DNA of 43,464 nucleotides from Bacillota bacterium (GTDB lineage Bacteria; Sysuimicrobiota; Sysuimicrobiia; Sysuimicrobiales; Segetimicrobiaceae), in contig JAJPJL010000122.1 of assembly GCA_021324255.1 (NCBI GenBank), forward strand, positions 1 to 43,464, written 5' to 3'. Below are positions 33,349 through 42,994 of the stretch, piece after piece. The position numbers and the translations under genes were made by a program. The notes beneath the pieces were generated by a model. That model did not search any database. It was not told where the DNA came from and saw only the letters and a program-made list of their open reading frames with translations. How positions within the stretch are numbered: the first letter of the stretch is position 1; every line of letters starts with the position of its first letter.

Positions 33349-34062
33349 ATGCGCGTTGCCATCCTCTCGGATGTTCACGGGAACGTGCGCGCCTTGGAGA
33401 GCGTCTTGGCCGACGTGCGATCCCGAGGCCCGTTCGACGCGACCGTCAACGCCGGCGATCTCGCCTTCGGCGGCCCGCGGCCGCGCGAGGCCCTGGAGAT
33501 GCTGCGCAGCGTCGGGTGGCCGACGATCGTGGGCAATACCGACCAGTGGCTTGCCGGCGACATCCCCGGGGTCGAGGCGCCGCCGGCGCTCGCCGGCGTT
33601 CGCGAGTGGGTTCGCCGCCGGCTGCGGAGGGACGACTTGGACTACCTGCGCGCGCTGCCCATGGCCCACCGGATCGAGCCGGCCGGCGGTCCCTCGCTCG
33701 TGGTGGTCCACGCGACGCCGTTGAGCACCACCGACTCCGTCGATCCGGACGCCCCGGCAGCCGTGCTGTCGACCATGCTCGAGCAAGCGCGCACGCGCCA
33801 CCTGGCCTACGGCCACATCCACCGTCCGTACGTGCGCGACGTCGCGGGCGGGATGGTCGTCAACGTGGGGAGCGTCGGCCTGCCGTTCGACGGGATCCCG
33901 CAGCCCGCGTGGGCGGCGTGCACGCTGGCCGGGGGGCGCTGGCACGCCGAAATCGTGCGCGTTCCGTACGACGGCGAAGCGGTCGCCCGCGAGCTCGCCG
34001 CGAGCGACCATCCGCTTGGGGAATTGTTCGCCCGCCGGGTTCGGACCGCGCGGATGGACTGA
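33349..34062 (+). CDS. Calcineurin-like metallophosphoesterase
   Basis: A metallophosphoesterase of the YfcE/MJ0936 type (237 aa). The metal-binding motifs appear in order: ILSDVHGN (5-12), NAGDLAFGGP (about 35-44), IVGNTDQWL (about 60-68), VVVHATPL (about 118-125) and YGHIHRPYV (about 150-158), followed by VVNVGSVGLP. Typical relatives act on phosphodiesters or phosphomonoesters; the substrate is unknown. It begins 12 bases after the NUDIX stop with GGAGGCGGATCGG upstream of the ATG, and a PHP phosphatase follows 7 bases after it, so the three are probably one operon. Confidence 0.9.
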   Translation: MRVAILSDVHGNVRALESVLADVRSRGPFDATVNAGDLAFGGPRPREALEMLRSVGWPTIVGNTDQWLAGDIPGVEAPPALAGVREWVRRRLRRDDLDYLRALPMAHRIEPAGGPSLVVVHATPLSTTDSVDPDAPAAVLSTMLEQARTRHLAYGHIHRPYVRDVAGGMVVNVGSVGLPFDGIPQPAWAACTLAGGRWHAEIVRVPYDGEAVARELAASDHPLGELFARRVRTARMD

Positions 34063-34069
34063 CCGCCGC

Positions 34070-34915
34070 ATGGTGCGCTCGGACTATCACGTGCACCTGG
34101 AGCGGGGACCGTGGACGCTCGAGTGGCTCGGCCGGTTCGCGGCCCAGGCGCGCGCCGCCGGGTTGACGGAGATCGGCTTCAGCGAGCATCCGCACCGGTT
34201 CCGGGAATGCCGGAAGATGTACCCGCCGCGCGACGCCGTGGAGGGCTGGGTCGATCAACAGTGCACGGAGAGCCTCGAGAGCTACATCCGCCTCATCGAG
34301 GACGCGCGCCGCGCCGGCCTGCCCGTCAAGATCGGGCTGGAGTGGGACTACCTGCCGGGATACGAGGCGGAGGTCGAGCGGCTGCTGGGCGCGTACCCGT
34401 GGGACTTCGCCATCGGCTCGGTCCACTGGCTGCCGCCCGACGACCGGAACGGCGTGTGGTGGGGATTCGACAACCTGAGCCGCGCCGACGAATGGGAGCG
34501 GCGTGATGTGCTCGCGGCGTACCGCCGGTACTTTCTGCTGATCGCGCAGGCGGCGGAGACGCGGCTCTTCGATTTCATCGGCCACCCCGACGTCATCAAG
34601 GTATGCGGGTACCGCCCGGCCGGCGATCTCACCGAGCTCTACGAGGCCGCCGCGGAGGCGATGGCGCGAGCCGGGGTCTGCGCGGAGATCAATACGGCGG
34701 GGTGGCGCAAGCCGGTCGGTGAGGTGTATCCCGCTCCAGGGTTGCTCCGGGCGTGCCGGCGCGCCGGTGTGCCGACGCTCATCAACTCGGACGCGCACGT
34801 CCCGGAGGACGTCGGGCGGGACTTCGCCCGCGCCGCGGCGATCGCCCGCGAGGCGGGCTACGCCGAGGTGACGACGTTTGCCGGCCGCGCGCGGGCGATG
34901 ACGCCGCTCGCGTGA
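34070..34915 (+). CDS. PHP-domain phosphatase, histidinol-phosphatase (HisJ/HisK) type
   Basis: A PHP-superfamily metal-dependent phosphoesterase (281 aa) like the HisJ-type histidinol-phosphatases. It begins with SDYHVHLERG (4-13), then GFSEHPHRF (about 39-47), the GLEWDYLPG motif (about 87-95), FAIGSVHWLPPD, FDFIGHPDVIK (about 167-177) and the late INSDAHVPEDVG (about 242-253), covering the metal-binding His/Asp set. It might supply the last phosphatase of histidine biosynthesis, but no other his gene is in view. The ATG at 34070 follows the phosphoesterase stop by 7 bases and has only a weak ribosome binding site. Confidence 0.87.
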   Translation: MVRSDYHVHLERGPWTLEWLGRFAAQARAAGLTEIGFSEHPHRFRECRKMYPPRDAVEGWVDQQCTESLESYIRLIEDARRAGLPVKIGLEWDYLPGYEAEVERLLGAYPWDFAIGSVHWLPPDDRNGVWWGFDNLSRADEWERRDVLAAYRRYFLLIAQAAETRLFDFIGHPDVIKVCGYRPAGDLTELYEAAAEAMARAGVCAEINTAGWRKPVGEVYPAPGLLRACRRAGVPTLINSDAHVPEDVGRDFARAAAIAREAGYAEVTTFAGRARAMTPLA

Positions 34916-34951
34916 GGCGCCGGCGCCGGGAGCCGCACGCGGCGGCGGTCG

Positions 34952-34981
34952 TTGACAGTAATCGGAACCGTTTGCGATTAT
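34952..34981 (+). promoter_or_regulatory. Promoter region of the nuo operon with a nested dyad
   Basis: A perfect TTGACA (34952-34957) is followed by GATTAT at 34976-34981 (18-base spacer). Between them lies an inverted repeat TAATCG (34959-34964)/CGATTA (34975-34980) with a 10-base centre. The nuoA start is about 105 bases downstream. The dyad inside the spacer looks like a regulator site. Confidence 0.55.
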
Positions 34982-35085
34982 GACATTGGAGCATTGAGGG
35001 AGCAGGGCACGTCCCTACCGGCGCGTCGCTGGCGCGAAGCCGCGGGCGCCGCGGTCATGTGTGGGCCTTGTTTGAGAGGGTGTCG

Positions 35086-35439
35086 ATGTCGGGATATGTC
35101 CCCGTGCTGGTGCACCTCGTTCTCGCGGCGCTGCTCGCGTGCACCGTGCTCGGTTTGCACCTCCTCGTCGGGCCGCGGCGCCCCACACTCGAGAAGTCGC
35201 TGCCGTACGAATCCGGCGTATGGCCCGTGGGCAGCGCGCGCGAGCGGGTTCCCATCTACTACTATCTCATCGCGATGCTCTTCATCCTGTTCGATGTCGA
35301 GATCGTCTTCGTCTACCCCTGGGCCGTGCTCGTGAGGGAGCTCGGGCGCACCGGCCTCGGCGAGATGTTCGGGTTCCTGGCCGTGCTCGTCGTGGGCTAC
35401 CTGTATGTTCTCCGTCGAGGGGCGCTGCAATGGGAGTGA
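35086..35439 (+). CDS. nuoA: NADH-quinone oxidoreductase subunit A
   Basis: A small membrane subunit of complex I (117 aa) with three membrane segments: about 8-28 ([20 protein letters not shown]), 60-82 ([20 protein letters not shown]) and 92-110. The conserved loop [13 protein letters not shown] (about 36-48) and the [12 protein letters not shown] motif are those of NuoA. The ATG at 35086 is preceded by GAGAGGGTG. It is the first gene of the complex I operon and overlaps nuoB by 10 bases. Confidence 0.95.
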   Translation: MSGYVPVLVHLVLAALLACTVLGLHLLVGPRRPTLEKSLPYESGVWPVGSARERVPIYYYLIAMLFILFDVEIVFVYPWAVLVRELGRTGLGEMFGFLAVLVVGYLYVLRRGALQWE

Positions 35440-35927
35440 TCCGGTCCGAGCAGGACCTCGAGCGCAACGTGCTGACGACAACCCTGGAGCGGCTCGTCGC
35501 CTGGGGCCGCGGGAACTCCGTCTGGCCGGCGCAGTTCGGCCTGGCCTGCTGCGCGATCGAGATGATGTGCGCCGCCGGATCCCGGTTCGACATCTCCCGC
35601 TTCGGTTCCGAGCTGTTTCGGGCGTCCCCCCGGCAGTCGGACCTGATGATCGTGGCGGGGCGGGTGAGCCAGAAGATGGCGCCCGTGCTGCGCCACATCT
35701 ACGACCAGATGCTCGACCCGAAGTGGGTCATCTCGATGGGCGATTGCGCCAGCACGGGAGGTCTCTACAACAACTACGCCGTGGTGCAGGGCGTCGACAA
35801 GATCGTGCCGGTCGACGTGTACGTCGCGGGCTGTCCGCCGCGTCCCGAGGCGCTGCTGCACGGGCTGCAGCTGCTCCAGCGAAAGATCCAGACGCGCACG
35901 ACGGGCGCCGCCGCGCGCGCGACGTAG
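35430..35927 (+). CDS. nuoB: NADH-quinone oxidoreductase subunit B
   Basis: Peripheral complex I subunit (165 aa) carrying the terminal cluster N2. The four Cys ligands are visible: the adjacent pair in [10 protein letters not shown] (about 39-48), the one in [10 protein letters not shown] (about 102-111) and that in [12 protein letters not shown] (about 133-144). Length is typical. The ATG at 35430 overlaps the end of nuoA. Confidence 0.96.
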   Translation: MGVIRSEQDLERNVLTTTLERLVAWGRGNSVWPAQFGLACCAIEMMCAAGSRFDISRFGSELFRASPRQSDLMIVAGRVSQKMAPVLRHIYDQMLDPKWVISMGDCASTGGLYNNYAVVQGVDKIVPVDVYVAGCPPRPEALLHGLQLLQRKIQTRTTGAAARAT

Positions 35928-35938
35928 CCGGGCGACCT

Positions 35939-36496
35939 GTGGTGGACGAGACGTCGATTCTCGACCGGCTGCGTCCGCACGTGCCGTGGGATCGCCTGGC
36001 CGCCCGGGTGGAACGGGGTGGCGCCGTCGTCGAGGCGCCGGCGGACGTGCTGCTCGCGGTGCTGCGCGCCGCCCGTAACCGGCTCGGGCTCGATACGTGT
36101 GCGGACATCACCGCGTGGGACCGGCTGCCGCGCGAGCCGCGATTCGAGGTCGTGTACATGCTCGGACGGGCCGGGACCGGGGATCGCCTGATGGTCAAGG
36201 CCCTGGCCGCCGGCGAGCCGCCGCGCCTGCCGAGCGCGACCGCCGTCTATCGCGGCGCCGGCTTTCCGGAGCGCGAAGTCTACGACATGTTCGGGGTCGT
36301 CTTCGACGGTCACCCGGACCTGCGGCGGATCCTGATGCCGGACGACTGGGAAGGCCACCCGCTGCGGCGTGATTTCTCGCTGTTCGAGGAGCCGGTGGAG
36401 TTCATCGGGCACACACCAAAGGTTCCGAGCGAGATCATTCCCTACTTCCCGCCCGGCAGCCCCTCGGGGTCCGGCGGTGAAACCCCGCCCCGGTGA
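35939..36496 (+). CDS. nuoC: NADH-quinone oxidoreductase subunit C
   Basis: A 185-residue hydrophilic subunit of the quinone-side arm. The conserved C-terminal block is present: [20 protein letters not shown] (about 101-120), [20 protein letters not shown] in parts and [11 protein letters not shown]. NuoC and NuoD are separate genes here, unlike the fused E. coli NuoCD. The start is GTG 35939 or the next GTG at 35942; no strong ribosome binding site decides. The tail after the conserved block is Pro/Ser/Gly-rich. Confidence 0.9.
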   Translation: MVDETSILDRLRPHVPWDRLAARVERGGAVVEAPADVLLAVLRAARNRLGLDTCADITAWDRLPREPRFEVVYMLGRAGTGDRLMVKALAAGEPPRLPSATAVYRGAGFPEREVYDMFGVVFDGHPDLRRILMPDDWEGHPLRRDFSLFEEPVEFIGHTPKVPSEIIPYFPPGSPSGSGGETPPR

Positions 36497-37677
36497 CGGC
36501 GATGGCGACGACGACCGAGACGCTCACGCTGAACATGGGCCCGCAGCACCCGAGCACGCACGGGGTGCTGCGGTTGGTCCTCGAGCTGGAGGGCGAGGTC
36601 GTTCGGAAGTGCACGCCCGTGATGGGCTACCTCCACACGGGCATCGAGAAGGAGATGGAATCGCGCACCTACCACCAGAACGTCACGCTGGTGGACCGGA
36701 TCGAGTATCTCGCAAACTACAACGAGGAGATGGCGTTTCATCAGTCCGTGGAACGCCTCTTTGGGCTCGAACCGCCTCCGCGCGCCCGGTACATCCGCAT
36801 CCTCATGTGCGAAATGAACCGCATCGCGAGCCACCTGATGTATCTCGGCGCCGGCGCGATGGACCTGAACGTCAGCAGCGTGTTCCTGTACTGCCTGCAG
36901 GACCGCGAGAAATTCCTGGACCTCTCCGAGATGATATCGGGACAGCGCATGATGCCGGGGTACTTCCGCGTCGGCGGCCTGGCCGAGGACCTCCCGGACG
37001 GGTTTGTGGCTGCCTCTCGGGCGTGGCTCGACGAGATGGCGCGCCGGATCGACGAGTACGACCGCCTGCTCACGGACAACTTGATCTGGCGGGAGCGGCT
37101 CGAGGGCGTCGCGTTGCTGTCCCCGGAGGACGCGATCGCGCTCGGCGGCACCGGTCCGGTGCTGCGGGGCTCCGGGATCGCGCACGATATTCGCAAGGTC
37201 CTCCCGTACGGCGGGTACGAGGAGTTCGACTTCGACGTGCCCGTGGAGCGCGGCTGCGACGCGTTCGCCCGCTACCGGGTGCGCATGGAGGAAATGCGCC
37301 AGGCCCGCCGCATTGCGCTGCAGGCCCTGGACCGCCTGCCGGACGGGCCGGTGATCGTGAACGACCGTAAGGTCGCGCTGCCGCCGCGCGCCGAACTGGC
37401 CCGCAGCATGGAGGCGGTGATCCATCAATTCAAGCTCGTCAGCGAGGGCATGCACCCGCCGGCCGGCGAGACCTACGTGGCCACGGAGTCGCCGCGCGGC
37501 GAAAAAGGCTACTTCGTCGTGAGCGACGGGAGCAACCGCCCCGTGCGCGTGCACGCCCGCGCGCCGAGCTTCTACAACCTGCAGACCCTGCCGGCGATGG
37601 TCGAGGGCCGGCCGCTCGCGGACGTCGTCGTCGCGGTCGCGAGCATCGACATCGTGCTGGGAGACGTGGACCGGTGA
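36493..37677 (+). CDS. nuoD: NADH-quinone oxidoreductase subunit D
   Basis: The 49-kDa-type subunit (394 aa) that forms the quinone site with NuoB. Recognised segments are [20 protein letters not shown] (about 13-32), [18 protein letters not shown] (about 45-62), [13 protein letters not shown] (about 111-123), [14 protein letters not shown] (about 155-168), and the C-terminal [15 protein letters not shown] with IVLGDVDR. The quinone-site His-Pro of GPQHPSTHG is intact. The GTG start overlaps the nuoC stop (GTGA). ATG at 36502 is the alternative. Confidence 0.96.
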   Translation: MTAMATTTETLTLNMGPQHPSTHGVLRLVLELEGEVVRKCTPVMGYLHTGIEKEMESRTYHQNVTLVDRIEYLANYNEEMAFHQSVERLFGLEPPPRARYIRILMCEMNRIASHLMYLGAGAMDLNVSSVFLYCLQDREKFLDLSEMISGQRMMPGYFRVGGLAEDLPDGFVAASRAWLDEMARRIDEYDRLLTDNLIWRERLEGVALLSPEDAIALGGTGPVLRGSGIAHDIRKVLPYGGYEEFDFDVPVERGCDAFARYRVRMEEMRQARRIALQALDRLPDGPVIVNDRKVALPPRAELARSMEAVIHQFKLVSEGMHPPAGETYVATESPRGEKGYFVVSDGSNRPVRVHARAPSFYNLQTLPAMVEGRPLADVVVAVASIDIVLGDVDR

Positions 37678-38150
37678 GCGGCCGGGTGCTGTCGGACGCG
37701 ACGCTCGGCGAGATCGCGCGCCTGCGGGACGCCTATCCGCAGGCGCAGTCGGCTCTGCTGCCGGCGCTGCACGCGGCGCAGGACCAGGTCGGGTACCTGA
37801 GCCCCGAGGCCATCGCCGACGTCGCGCAGGCGCTCGGCCTGGCCGAGACCGAGGTGACGTCCGTCGCGAGCTACTACAGCATGTTCTTCCTCACGCCGGT
37901 GGGGCGGCACAAGATCCGCGTCTGCACGAACCTGTCGTGCTATCTCAACGGCGCGGAGGAGGTGCTCCGCCGATTGTGCGAGCGGCTCGGCGTGTCGCCC
38001 GGGGAGACCACGGCGGATGGGCGCGTCCTGCTCGAGGCGGTCGAGTGCCTCGGCGCGTGCGAGGAAGCCCCCGTGGTGCTGGCGGACGCGACGCGGCACG
38101 CCCGCGTCACGGCCGCCGGAGCCGACGACCTGCTCCGGGAGTTGCGCTGA
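37674..38150 (+). CDS. nuoE: NADH-quinone oxidoreductase subunit E
   Basis: The 24-kDa-type thioredoxin-like subunit (158 aa) with one [2Fe-2S] cluster (N1a). The ligands are Cys pairs in RVCTNLSCYL (about 82-91) and ECLGACEEAP (about 124-133). An N-terminal helical part includes ALLPALHAAQDQVGYLS. GTG start overlapping the nuoD stop. Confidence 0.95.
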   Translation: MSGRVLSDATLGEIARLRDAYPQAQSALLPALHAAQDQVGYLSPEAIADVAQALGLAETEVTSVASYYSMFFLTPVGRHKIRVCTNLSCYLNGAEEVLRRLCERLGVSPGETTADGRVLLEAVECLGACEEAPVVLADATRHARVTAAGADDLLRELR

Positions 38151-39436
38151 TGCCCGAACCGCTGCTCATGAAGTACGTGGGGCGGCCGGGACGCGACGCG
38201 GTCGACGAGTACGTGCGGACGGGCGGCTACGAGGCGGCGGCGCGCGCGCTCAAGGAGCTCACGCCGGACGATCTCGTGGCGATGGTCGAGGCGTCGGGCC
38301 TGCGCGGCCGCGGCGGCGCCGGCTTCCCGACCGGCCGCAAGTGGCGGTTGACGCCGAAGCGCGAGGGCGACGTGCGCTACCTGGTCGTCAACGCCGACGA
38401 GGGCGAGCCGGGAACGTTCAAGGACCGCACGCTCATCGAAGGCGACCCGCACCAGATTCTCGAGGGCGTGCTGATCGCCTCGTACGCGAACAGGGTCCAC
38501 CGGGCGTTTATCTACGTGCGGGGCGAGATGTTCCTCGGGTACGAGCGCCTGCGCCGCGCCCTCGAGGGCGCCTACGCCCGGGGGTTCTTTGGCCGGAACA
38601 TCCTCGGCACGGGGTTCGATCTAGACGTCACGCTCCACCGCGGCGCGGGCTCCTACGAGTGCGGGGAAGAGACTGCGCTCTTGGAAAGCCTCGAAGGACG
38701 CCGCGGCGAGCCGCGCGTCAAGCCGCCGTACTACCCCGCCGTGAAAGGGCTGTACGGCCGGCCGACCGTGCTCAACAACGCGGAGACGCTGGCGCACATC
38801 CCGCACATCGTGCGTCTCGGGGCGGACGGCTACAAAGCGTACGGCCCGCCGATCCTCTACTCGGTGTCGGGCCACGTCACCCGCCCCGGCGTCAAGGAAC
38901 TGCCGATCGGGACGTCCCTTCGGGAGATCATCTTCGAGCATGCGGGCGGGCTGCGGCCCGGCCGCACCTTCAAAGCGGTCTTTCCGGGCGGCTCGTCGGC
39001 GGCGATTCTCACCGCGGAGCACCTGGATACGCCGGCGGACTTCGACTCGCTGGCGAAGCTCGGCTCCATGCTGGGCTCGAGCGCGATCATCGTCATGGAC
39101 GACACGACCTGCATCCCCGCCGTGATCCGGCGGACGGTGGAATTCTACCGTGACGAGTCCTGCGGGAAGTGCACCCCCTGCCGCGAAGGCACGATCTGGC
39201 TCAGCCAGATCCTCGACCGGATCCTGGACGGCCACGGCCGCATGACGGACCTCGAGCTGATGGACGGCATCGCGCAGCAGATGACGGGTCTCTGCCTGTG
39301 CGCGCTGGGGGAGAGCGTGCCCCCCGCGCTGCGCGCTTCGCTCACGTACTTCCGCGACGAGTACCTGCATCACATCCGCGCCGGGTCGTGCGATGTCGTG
39401 CGCGCGCCGGTGGCGGCCGGCGGGGCGTCGGGATGA
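38150..39436 (+). CDS. nuoF: NADH-quinone oxidoreductase subunit F
   Basis: The NADH- and FMN-binding subunit (428 aa). GLRGRGGAGFPTGRKW (about 49-64) is the NADH/FMN glycine-rich motif. NADEGEPGTFKDR (about 83-95) and GAGSYECGEETALLESLEG (about 165-183) follow. The N3 cluster ligands are in ESCGKCTPCREG (about 341-352) and, later, one Cys in GLCLCALGE. Its ATG overlaps the nuoE stop in TGATG. Its presence with NuoE and NuoG shows that this complex I uses NADH and is not the headless type. Confidence 0.97.
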   Translation: MPEPLLMKYVGRPGRDAVDEYVRTGGYEAAARALKELTPDDLVAMVEASGLRGRGGAGFPTGRKWRLTPKREGDVRYLVVNADEGEPGTFKDRTLIEGDPHQILEGVLIASYANRVHRAFIYVRGEMFLGYERLRRALEGAYARGFFGRNILGTGFDLDVTLHRGAGSYECGEETALLESLEGRRGEPRVKPPYYPAVKGLYGRPTVLNNAETLAHIPHIVRLGADGYKAYGPPILYSVSGHVTRPGVKELPIGTSLREIIFEHAGGLRPGRTFKAVFPGGSSAAILTAEHLDTPADFDSLAKLGSMLGSSAIIVMDDTTCIPAVIRRTVEFYRDESCGKCTPCREGTIWLSQILDRILDGHGRMTDLELMDGIAQQMTGLCLCALGESVPPALRASLTYFRDEYLHHIRAGSCDVVRAPVAAGGASG

Positions 39437-39470
39437 CCCGCGGGGAGCCGGATCGGGAGGAGCCGGAGCG

Positions 39471-41936
39471 ATGAGCAGCGCGCCGCCGCTGACGACGGTC
39501 CGCCTGACGATCGACGGCCGCGAGATCGTGGTTCCCAAGGGGACGACGGTCTACACCGCCGCGGCGCGGGCGGGCATCGACATCCCCACCTTTTGCTACC
39601 ACGATCGCATGGAACCGCTCGGGGCCTGCCGCGTCTGCCTCGTCGAGATCGAGAAGATGCCGAAGTTGGTGACCTCGTGCACGCAGGAGGCGGGCGACGG
39701 CATGGTCGTCCACACCGCGTCCGACAAGGCGAAGGCCGGCCAGCGGGCGATCCTCGAGTTCCTGTTGATCAACCATCCGCTCGACTGCCCGATCTGCGAC
39801 AAGGGCGGGGAGTGTCCGCTCCAGGACAACACCCTCAAGTTTGGGCCGGGGCAGAGCCGGTTCGTCGAGGTCAAGCGCACCTTCCGCAAGCACCTTCGGA
39901 TGGGGCCGACGCTCGTGCTCGACCGCGAGCGGTGCATCCTGTGCTGGCGGTGCGTCCGGTTCGGGGAGATCATCGCCGGCGACGACGCGCTCCAGGGGTT
40001 CGAGCGCGGCTACCGGGGCCAAATCGCGACGCCGCAGATGGCGCCGGTGCGGAGCAAGTTTATCGGCAACACCATCGAGATCTGTCCCGTGGGCGCGCTC
40101 ACGAGCGCGACCTACCGCTTCCGGTCCAGACCGTGGGACAATGGCGCGGTCGCGAGCGTCTGCCCGCACTGCGGCTGCGGGTGCGCGACGACGCTCAACG
40201 TCCGGGGCAACGACCTCGACCGGACGCGGGCCCGCGCTCACCCCGAGGTCAACGACGTCTGGCTGTGCGACAAGGGATTCTTCGGGTACGAGTTCGTGCA
40301 GAGCCCGGAGCGCCTGACGTCGCCGCTCCTCCGCCGGGACGGCGTGCTCGGGGAGGCGACCTGGGCCGAGGCGATCGAGCGCGTCGCGGGCGCGCTGCGC
40401 GCGGCCGCACCGCAGGCCGTCGGCGTGGTGGGGGGCGCGCGGTCCACGAACGAAGACAACTATCTGCTGCTCCGCCTGTTCAGAGGCATCATCGGCACGA
40501 ACTCCGTGGACTTCCGCGTGGACACCGCCCACCCGGCGCCGGGCTCCGCGGGATGCTGGGGGCTGCCCTGCTCGATCGCCGAGGTCGAGGCGGCGGACAC
40601 CATCGTGCTCCTGGGGTGCGACCTCACCGAGGAGTACCCGATCATCTGGCTGCGTGTCAAAAAGGCGGTGGACCGCGGCGCGCGCCTCGTCATCCTGAAC
40701 CCGTGGGAGCTCGAGATCGCCCGGTGGGCGACCCACGCGCTCACGTACCGGTCCGGAGCGGAGGCGGCGCTGCTCGAGGCGCTGGCGGGACGCCGGGACG
40801 TGGCGGCGGCCGCCGCGGCGTCGGAGGTCCCCGCGGACCGGCTCCGGGAGGCGGCGGACGCGCTGGCCGCGGCCGCCCGTCCGATCATCCTCCTCGGCCG
40901 CACCGCGGTGGAACGGCCGGACGTGCTGCCCGTGATCGCCGCGGCGGACGCGCTGCGCGCGGCGCGCCCCGGGGCGCAGGTCGGGTTGCTGCGCGGCCGC
41001 GCCAACAGCGGCGGGGCGCAGCTGCTCGGCCTCATGCCGGATATGCTGCCCGGGTATCGCGCGATCACCGACCCGGAGGCGCGGGCGGCGGTGGCGGCCG
41101 TGTGGGGCCGCGCCGTGCCGGAGGCCCCCGGACGCACCGTGCGGGGTATGCTCGAAGCGGCGCGGGAAGGGGCGCTCGACCTGCTCTACGTCGTGGGCGC
41201 GGACCCGGCCACGGATTACCCGGACCGGCGCGCCTGGGAGGAGGCGCGCCGCCGCCTCCGCACGCTCGTCGTCCACGACCTGTTCCTGACCGAGACCGCG
41301 GCGGCCGCGGACGTCGTGCTGCCCGTGCTCGCCTACGCCGAGAAGAGCGGGACCGTCGGCAACATCGAAGGGCGCGTGCTGCGGCAGGATGCGGCCGTGC
41401 GCGGGCCCGGCAGCGCGCGGTCCGACGGGGCCATCTTCGCGGCGATCGCGGAGCGGTTGGGGACCGAGCTCGCGTACGCGTCGTGGGAGGACGTTTCCGC
41501 GGAGATCGCGCGGCTCATCCCGGGCTGGGGGCCGGACGTCCGCCTCGCGCCCCCGGCGTTTCGCGCCGCGGCCGCGGGCCCGGCGGGGGCCGGCCCGGCG
41601 ACTGCCCGCGACGGCGAGCTCCTGCTGGTGGCCGGGACCCGGCTCTACGACCGGGGTACGATGGCGCTGCGTTGTCCCGGGATCCGGGGCCAGGCCGGCG
41701 AGCCCTTTGTCGGGCTGCATCCGGACGACGCCGCCAGGCTGGGCGTTACCGGGGGGGCGATGTGCGAGGTGCGGTCGCCTCGCGCCGCGATCCGGCTGGC
41801 GGCCCGGCTCCTACCCGGGTTGCATCGCGGCCACGCCTACGTGCCGCGGGGCTACGAGGCGGCGCCGGTCTCGGCGCTGCTCGACGAGCACGGTCCGGTG
41901 TCGGTCGCCATGCGTCCCGCCGGGAGCCCCGGGTGA
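39471..41936 (+). CDS. nuoG: NADH-quinone oxidoreductase subunit G
   Basis: The largest peripheral subunit (821 aa). The N-terminal [2Fe-2S] ferredoxin domain has [20 protein letters not shown] in parts (about 41-60) and the N5 site [17 protein letters not shown]. The N4 site is [13 protein letters not shown] with CPVGALT. The extra cluster N7 is present too: [13 protein letters not shown] followed by WLCDKGFFG. The rest is a molybdopterin-oxidoreductase-like domain without active-site Mo ligands, as in other NuoG. The ATG at 39471 has GGGAGGAG upstream. A 34-base gap separates it from nuoF. Confidence 0.95.
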   Translation: MSSAPPLTTVRLTIDGREIVVPKGTTVYTAAARAGIDIPTFCYHDRMEPLGACRVCLVEIEKMPKLVTSCTQEAGDGMVVHTASDKAKAGQRAILEFLLINHPLDCPICDKGGECPLQDNTLKFGPGQSRFVEVKRTFRKHLRMGPTLVLDRERCILCWRCVRFGEIIAGDDALQGFERGYRGQIATPQMAPVRSKFIGNTIEICPVGALTSATYRFRSRPWDNGAVASVCPHCGCGCATTLNVRGNDLDRTRARAHPEVNDVWLCDKGFFGYEFVQSPERLTSPLLRRDGVLGEATWAEAIERVAGALRAAAPQAVGVVGGARSTNEDNYLLLRLFRGIIGTNSVDFRVDTAHPAPGSAGCWGLPCSIAEVEAADTIVLLGCDLTEEYPIIWLRVKKAVDRGARLVILNPWELEIARWATHALTYRSGAEAALLEALAGRRDVAAAAAASEVPADRLREAADALAAAARPIILLGRTAVERPDVLPVIAAADALRAARPGAQVGLLRGRANSGGAQLLGLMPDMLPGYRAITDPEARAAVAAVWGRAVPEAPGRTVRGMLEAAREGALDLLYVVGADPATDYPDRRAWEEARRRLRTLVVHDLFLTETAAAADVVLPVLAYAEKSGTVGNIEGRVLRQDAAVRGPGSARSDGAIFAAIAERLGTELAYASWEDVSAEIARLIPGWGPDVRLAPPAFRAAAAGPAGAGPATARDGELLLVAGTRLYDRGTMALRCPGIRGQAGEPFVGLHPDDAARLGVTGGAMCEVRSPRAAIRLAARLLPGLHRGHAYVPRGYEAAPVSALLDEHGPVSVAMRPAGSPG

Positions 41937-41976
41937 CGCATCGGGCCGGGGACCGGGAGCGGGGGGGAGCGGGCGC

Positions 41977-42966
41977 GTGCTGGTGACCCTCCTGATCGAC
42001 GTCGTGCGGAGTCTCGTGTTCCTGGTCGGCGTCCTGACCGGGTTCGCGTACGTCACGCTGTTGGAGCGCCGGTTGCTCGCGCGCTTCCAGGTCCGGGTCG
42101 GCCCGGACCGGGTCGGCCCGCTCGGCCTCCTGCAGCCGCTCGCGGACGGCATCAAGCTGATCTTCAAGGAAAACTTCGTGCCCGCCGGCGCCGACCCGCT
42201 CGTCTACCAGACGGCGCCGCTCATCTCGGCGGTGGCCGCGCTGTTCGTGTACGCGGTCATCCCCCTGGCGCCGCCGATCCACCTGTTCGGCCGGGAGATC
42301 CCCCTGTACGTGGCGGACGTCAACGTCGCGATCCTGCTCGTGCTCGGCGCGAGCAGCGTCGGGGTGTACGGGATCATCCTCGGCGGCTGGGCGTCCAACA
42401 ACAAGTACGCGATTCTCGGCGGCCTGCGGTCGAGCGCGCAGGTGATCTCCTATGAGCTCACGTTGGGGCTCGCGGTGCTCGGCGTGGTCCTGTTGGCGAA
42501 TTCGCTGCGCCTCACGGACATCGTGCGGGCGCAATCGCACGTGTGGTTCATCGTGCAGCAGCCCCTGGCGTTCGTCCTATTCATGATCGCGGCGTTCGCG
42601 GAGACCAACCGGGCGCCGTTCGACCTGCCGGAGTCGGAGCAGGAGCTGATCGCGGGCTTCCAGACCGAATACGGCGGGTTCAAGTTCGCGATGTTCTATC
42701 TCGCGGAGTATATTGGGATCATCACGATGGGCGCCCTGGTCACGACGCTGTTTCTGGGCGGGTGGCAGGGCCCGTGGCTGCCGCCGATCGTGTGGTTCCT
42801 CGTCAAGGTCCTGGCGGTCGTGTGCTTCTTCATTCTCGTGCGGGCGACGCTGCCCCGGTTGCGCTACGATCAGCTGATGCGCCTCGGGTGGAAGGTGCTC
42901 ATTCCGCTCGGCATCCTCAACCTGGCCGTGACCGCGGCGCTGATCGTGTGGCGCAGCGCGCGGTGA
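41977..42966 (+). CDS. nuoH: NADH-quinone oxidoreductase subunit H
   Basis: The membrane subunit that joins the two arms and takes part in quinone binding (329 aa, about eight membrane segments). Characteristic stretches are [20 protein letters not shown] (about 27-46), [40 protein letters not shown] (about 137-156) and [19 protein letters not shown] (about 207-225). The GTG at 41977 has GGGGGGGAG 7 bases upstream; GTG 41983 is an alternative. Confidence 0.96.
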   Translation: MLVTLLIDVVRSLVFLVGVLTGFAYVTLLERRLLARFQVRVGPDRVGPLGLLQPLADGIKLIFKENFVPAGADPLVYQTAPLISAVAALFVYAVIPLAPPIHLFGREIPLYVADVNVAILLVLGASSVGVYGIILGGWASNNKYAILGGLRSSAQVISYELTLGLAVLGVVLLANSLRLTDIVRAQSHVWFIVQQPLAFVLFMIAAFAETNRAPFDLPESEQELIAGFQTEYGGFKFAMFYLAEYIGIITMGALVTTLFLGGWQGPWLPPIVWFLVKVLAVVCFFILVRATLPRLRYDQLMRLGWKVLIPLGILNLAVTAALIVWRSAR

Positions 42967-42994
42967 CGTCGCCGTCGGACCGGAGTGATCGGAC

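Noticed and set aside
39342-41720. 792-codon open frame antisense to nuoG
   Set aside because: High-GC shadow of nuoG: Arg/Pro/Ala-rich, no family motifs, while the sense strand encodes a complete NuoG.
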